63,173 bases of DNA, taken from NCBI GenBank assembly GCA_016183935.1, contig JACPDR010000036.1, positions 1-63,173 on the forward strand, read 5' to 3'. Of this stretch, positions 61,097 through 63,173 are shown in pieces. The notes below the pieces were generated by a model. That model had not been told where the DNA came from, ran no database searches, and was given only the letters and a program-made list of their open reading frames with translations. Source of the DNA: Caulobacterales bacterium. GTDB taxonomy: Bacteria > Pseudomonadota > Alphaproteobacteria > Caulobacterales > Caulobacteraceae. Each line of letters starts with the position of its first letter. Positions within the stretch are counted from its first letter, which is position 1. Made by a program: the position numbers and the translations under genes.

Positions 61097-62998
61097 TCAT
61101 CGTTCGCCCTCATGGGCCGGTTCCAGAAGCGAGGAAATATCCTCCTCTTCCTCAGCCCCCCGGTTGACCTTTCGAACCTGGTCGTTCAAGGCGGCAACGC
61201 GCTGCACGCCCAAATCCGACATCTCCTGCGCGAGCTCGGACGCGGCAGCGTTAGCGTCGGCCACCAGGTCCCTCTTGGTATATAGGTGGAAGACCTCGGC
61301 CCAATACCTACCTACCCTGCCTGTGTCCTCATAGACCCTTACCGAGTGCGTCTGCCTCTCTTGGGGGGTGAGCAAGGTGTCAAGCGCCGGGGCCAAACCG
61401 TCCGCCCCGAGATGGGCTTTAAGCGTCTCTGAGTCAAGGTCTTTGACCGAACCGAGGTGCTTTAGAATCCCACGCCGAACTTTGTCAAGCGTGTCATTGG
61501 TGAAGGCCACCATGCCAAGAGTCTCGCCGGCATGTTCCAGGGGTCCCGGATTATCTACCAAAAGGGAAAGGAGGATGCGCTCCTGCATTTCGTAGGGCGG
61601 GCGGGGCGGTGGCGGTGGCGCGACGCCCTGCAGCCGGCCGCCGGATTCGCGCAGTGTCTCGGCGCCCTCGGGCCTGCGGAAGCCGCGCGGCATCGGTTTC
61701 CAGGACGGCTGCGGCGGGCGCTGCGGCCGTGGCGGGCGGAAGGCCTGCCACAGGCGGTCCTTGAAGGCGCGCAGGTATTGCCAGCGCACCGTCTCGTCGG
61801 CGATGGAGAGGGCCTTCTCCTGCAGGTCCTTCTCCAGCGCGGCGCGGCGCTCGGGGGTGTCGGCCGGGCGGCCTTCGACGGCCAGCCGCCAGGCCACGTC
61901 CGCCAGCGGCTGGGCGGCGTCGAGCACCGCCTGCATGGCGGCGGGACCGCGCGTCTTGATCAGGCTGTCGGGGTCCTCGGGAGCCGGCAACACGGCGAAG
62001 CGCAGCGAGAATCCCGGCCTGAGGATGGGAAAGGCGCGCTCGGCGGCCCGCGCCATGGCCCGCTGGCCGGCATTGTCGCCGTCGAAGCATAGAGTGGGCT
62101 CGGGGGCCAGCCGCCACAGCTCCTCGATCTGCTGCTCGGTCAGCGCGGTGCCCAGCGGCGCCACGGCATAGGCGAATCCGGCCTGATGCAGGGCGATGAC
62201 GTCCATGTAGCCCTCGGCCACCGCCACCGTGTTCTTCTCGCGCGCCTGCTCGCGGGCGTGGGCCAGGCCGTAGAGGGTGCCGCCCTTGTGGAACAGCGGC
62301 GTCTCGGGCGAATTGAGGTATTTGGGTTGCCCATCGCCCAGGGTGCGGGCCCCGAAGGCGACCACCCGGCCGCGGCGGTCGGTGATGGGGAACATGACGC
62401 GGCCGCGGAAATAGTCGAAGGAGGCGCCGCCGCCCTCGGGCTTCTTCAGCAGGCCGGCCTCGGACAGCAGCGACTCGGGGCACTCCTTGCTCATCAGCGC
62501 CGACTTCAGCGCCTCGCGACCATCGGGAGCCCAGCCCAGGCGGAAGCGGGCGATGGTGGCGTCGCTCAGGCCGCGCCCCTTGAGATAGGCCAGGCCCTCC
62601 CGCCCGGCGGCCGCCTTCAGCTGTTTCTCGAAGAAGGCGCAGGCGGCCTCCAGGGCATCGTGCAGACTGGCGCGACGGGCCTCGCGCTGACGGTCCTCGG
62701 GGGTGGCCTTGGGGACGTCGAGCCCGGCCTCGGAGGCCAGCTTCTCCACCGCCTCGGTAAAGGACAGGTGGCCGGCACGCATCTCGAAGCCGATGGAATC
62801 GCCGTGGGCGCCGCAGCCGAAGCAGTGGAAGAAGCCCTTGTCCTCATTGACGGTGAAGGACGGCGTCTTCTCGTTGTGGAACGGGCACAGGCCCTGGAAC
62901 TCGCGCCCCTTCTTGGCCAGCTTGACGCGGCGGCCCACCACCGAGGCCAGCGGCACCCGATTGCGCAAATCGTCGAGGAATTGCGGCGGAAACGCCAT
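61097..62998 (-). CDS. dnaG: DNA primase
   Basis: 633 residues from ATG at 62998 ([20 protein letters not shown]). Zinc domain [13 protein letters not shown] with [12 protein letters not shown] at about 35-65; the core has [45 protein letters not shown] (catalytic acidic TOPRIM residues) and [20 protein letters not shown]; a Pro-rich linker (about 430-475) leads to the DnaB-interacting C-terminal helices. It makes RNA primers for replication. rpoD follows on the same transcript direction. Confidence 0.96.
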   Translation of the reverse strand: MAFPPQFLDDLRNRVPLASVVGRRVKLAKKGREFQGLCPFHNEKTPSFTVNEDKGFFHCFGCGAHGDSIGFEMRAGHLSFTEAVEKLASEAGLDVPKATPEDRQREARRASLHDALEAACAFFEKQLKAAAGREGLAYLKGRGLSDATIARFRLGWAPDGREALKSALMSKECPESLLSEAGLLKKPEGGGASFDYFRGRVMFPITDRRGRVVAFGARTLGDGQPKYLNSPETPLFHKGGTLYGLAHAREQAREKNTVAVAEGYMDVIALHQAGFAYAVAPLGTALTEQQIEELWRLAPEPTLCFDGDNAGQRAMARAAERAFPILRPGFSLRFAVLPAPEDPDSLIKTRGPAAMQAVLDAAQPLADVAWRLAVEGRPADTPERRAALEKDLQEKALSIADETVRWQYLRAFKDRLWQAFRPPRPQRPPQPSWKPMPRGFRRPEGAETLRESGGRLQGVAPPPPPRPPYEMQERILLSLLVDNPGPLEHAGETLGMVAFTNDTLDKVRRGILKHLGSVKDLDSETLKAHLGADGLAPALDTLLTPQERQTHSVRVYEDTGRVGRYWAEVFHLYTKRDLVADANAAASELAQEMSDLGVQRVAALNDQVRKVNRGAEEEEDISSLLEPAHEGER

Positions 62999-63021
62999 CC
63001 ATGCTCCGAGACCGTGGGATC

Positions 63022-63058
63022 CATCCTTCGAGACGCGCCTTCGGCGCTCCTCAGGATG
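63022..63058. repeat. REP-like palindromic element
   Basis: CATCCT (63022-63027) ... AGGATG (63053-63058) with an inner GCGCC-TTC-GGCGC stem, the shape of the extragenic palindromes (CATCCTTCGAGAC-type) widespread in alphaproteobacterial genomes. It lies between the dnaG start and the window edge. Confidence 0.6.
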
Positions 63059-63173
63059 AGGCGGAGTGAAAGCGGGCGCGCGCACCTCAGAGTGACGGAT
63101 GGGGTCCGTCGCTTTTCGATAAGAATGTCAAACAGCCCGGCGCATGCACATGCGCCAATATTCTCGCCGGCGG

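Overview
The window is GC-rich, gene-dense DNA from an alphaproteobacterium, most likely a Caulobacterales member close to Brevundimonas. Evidence: an RcGTA-type gene transfer agent (GTA) structural cluster, a MucR/Ros regulator, DUF2336 proteins, a Caulobacter-like fliI-fliJ pair, class III formaldehyde-oxidation genes, and dnaG next to rpoD. Genus is inferred from gene content only. I saw no tRNA, rRNA, CRISPR array, transposase or integrase.

Layout. 1-4.6 kb: end of rpoH, a receiver-like protein, and a dnaJ-like/serC/purA run. 4.7-16.4 kb (minus strand): GTA cluster in the order portal, small membrane protein, prohead protease, capsid, connectors, tail, baseplate and the 1240-residue host-interaction protein. 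Most junctions are ATGA, GTGA or TGATG overlaps. No terminase lies upstream of the portal, the major tail protein gene carries a +1 frameshift, and an opposite-strand lipoprotein gene sits between protease and capsid. 16.6-22.4 kb: a GAF/PAS/PAS hybrid histidine kinase, a YcgN protein, a divergent ABC-F ATPase and a secreted protein. 22.4-23.2 kb holds no convincing gene but has strong inverted repeats and DnaA-box-like sites. 23.2-25.7 kb: an NMT1/THI5-type ABC transporter. 25.8-29.6 kb: two DUF2336 proteins flanking mucR.

29.7-41.2 kb: cysK, a damaged fliI, fliJ, a GH10 xylanase, cinA-like, sfsA, map, radC, an asparaginase-type hydrolase, and a bolA/AKR-like/grxD/thioesterase group. 41.4-51 kb: rpsD, a lipoprotein metallo-hydrolase, superoxide dismutase, a formaldehyde-detoxification set (class III ADH, VOC protein, S-formylglutathione hydrolase), a CobB-type sirtuin, trmJ, an S1/P1-type nuclease and a GST. 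51-58.6 kb: mostly small or envelope genes (3D-domain, Mpo1-like, PEBP, GH16, tandem DUF1428, Rnk) with a cluster of five perfect inverted repeats at 57182-57358. 59-63 kb: dnaG and rpoD, ending in a REP-like palindrome.

Most worth checking: the terminase-less GTA cluster and its frameshifted tail gene, the out-of-frame deletion in fliI, and the dense hairpin cluster near 57.2 kb. The first suggests a GTA that is split or decaying, the second possible loss of motility. Both could still reflect sequence errors and need read-level confirmation.
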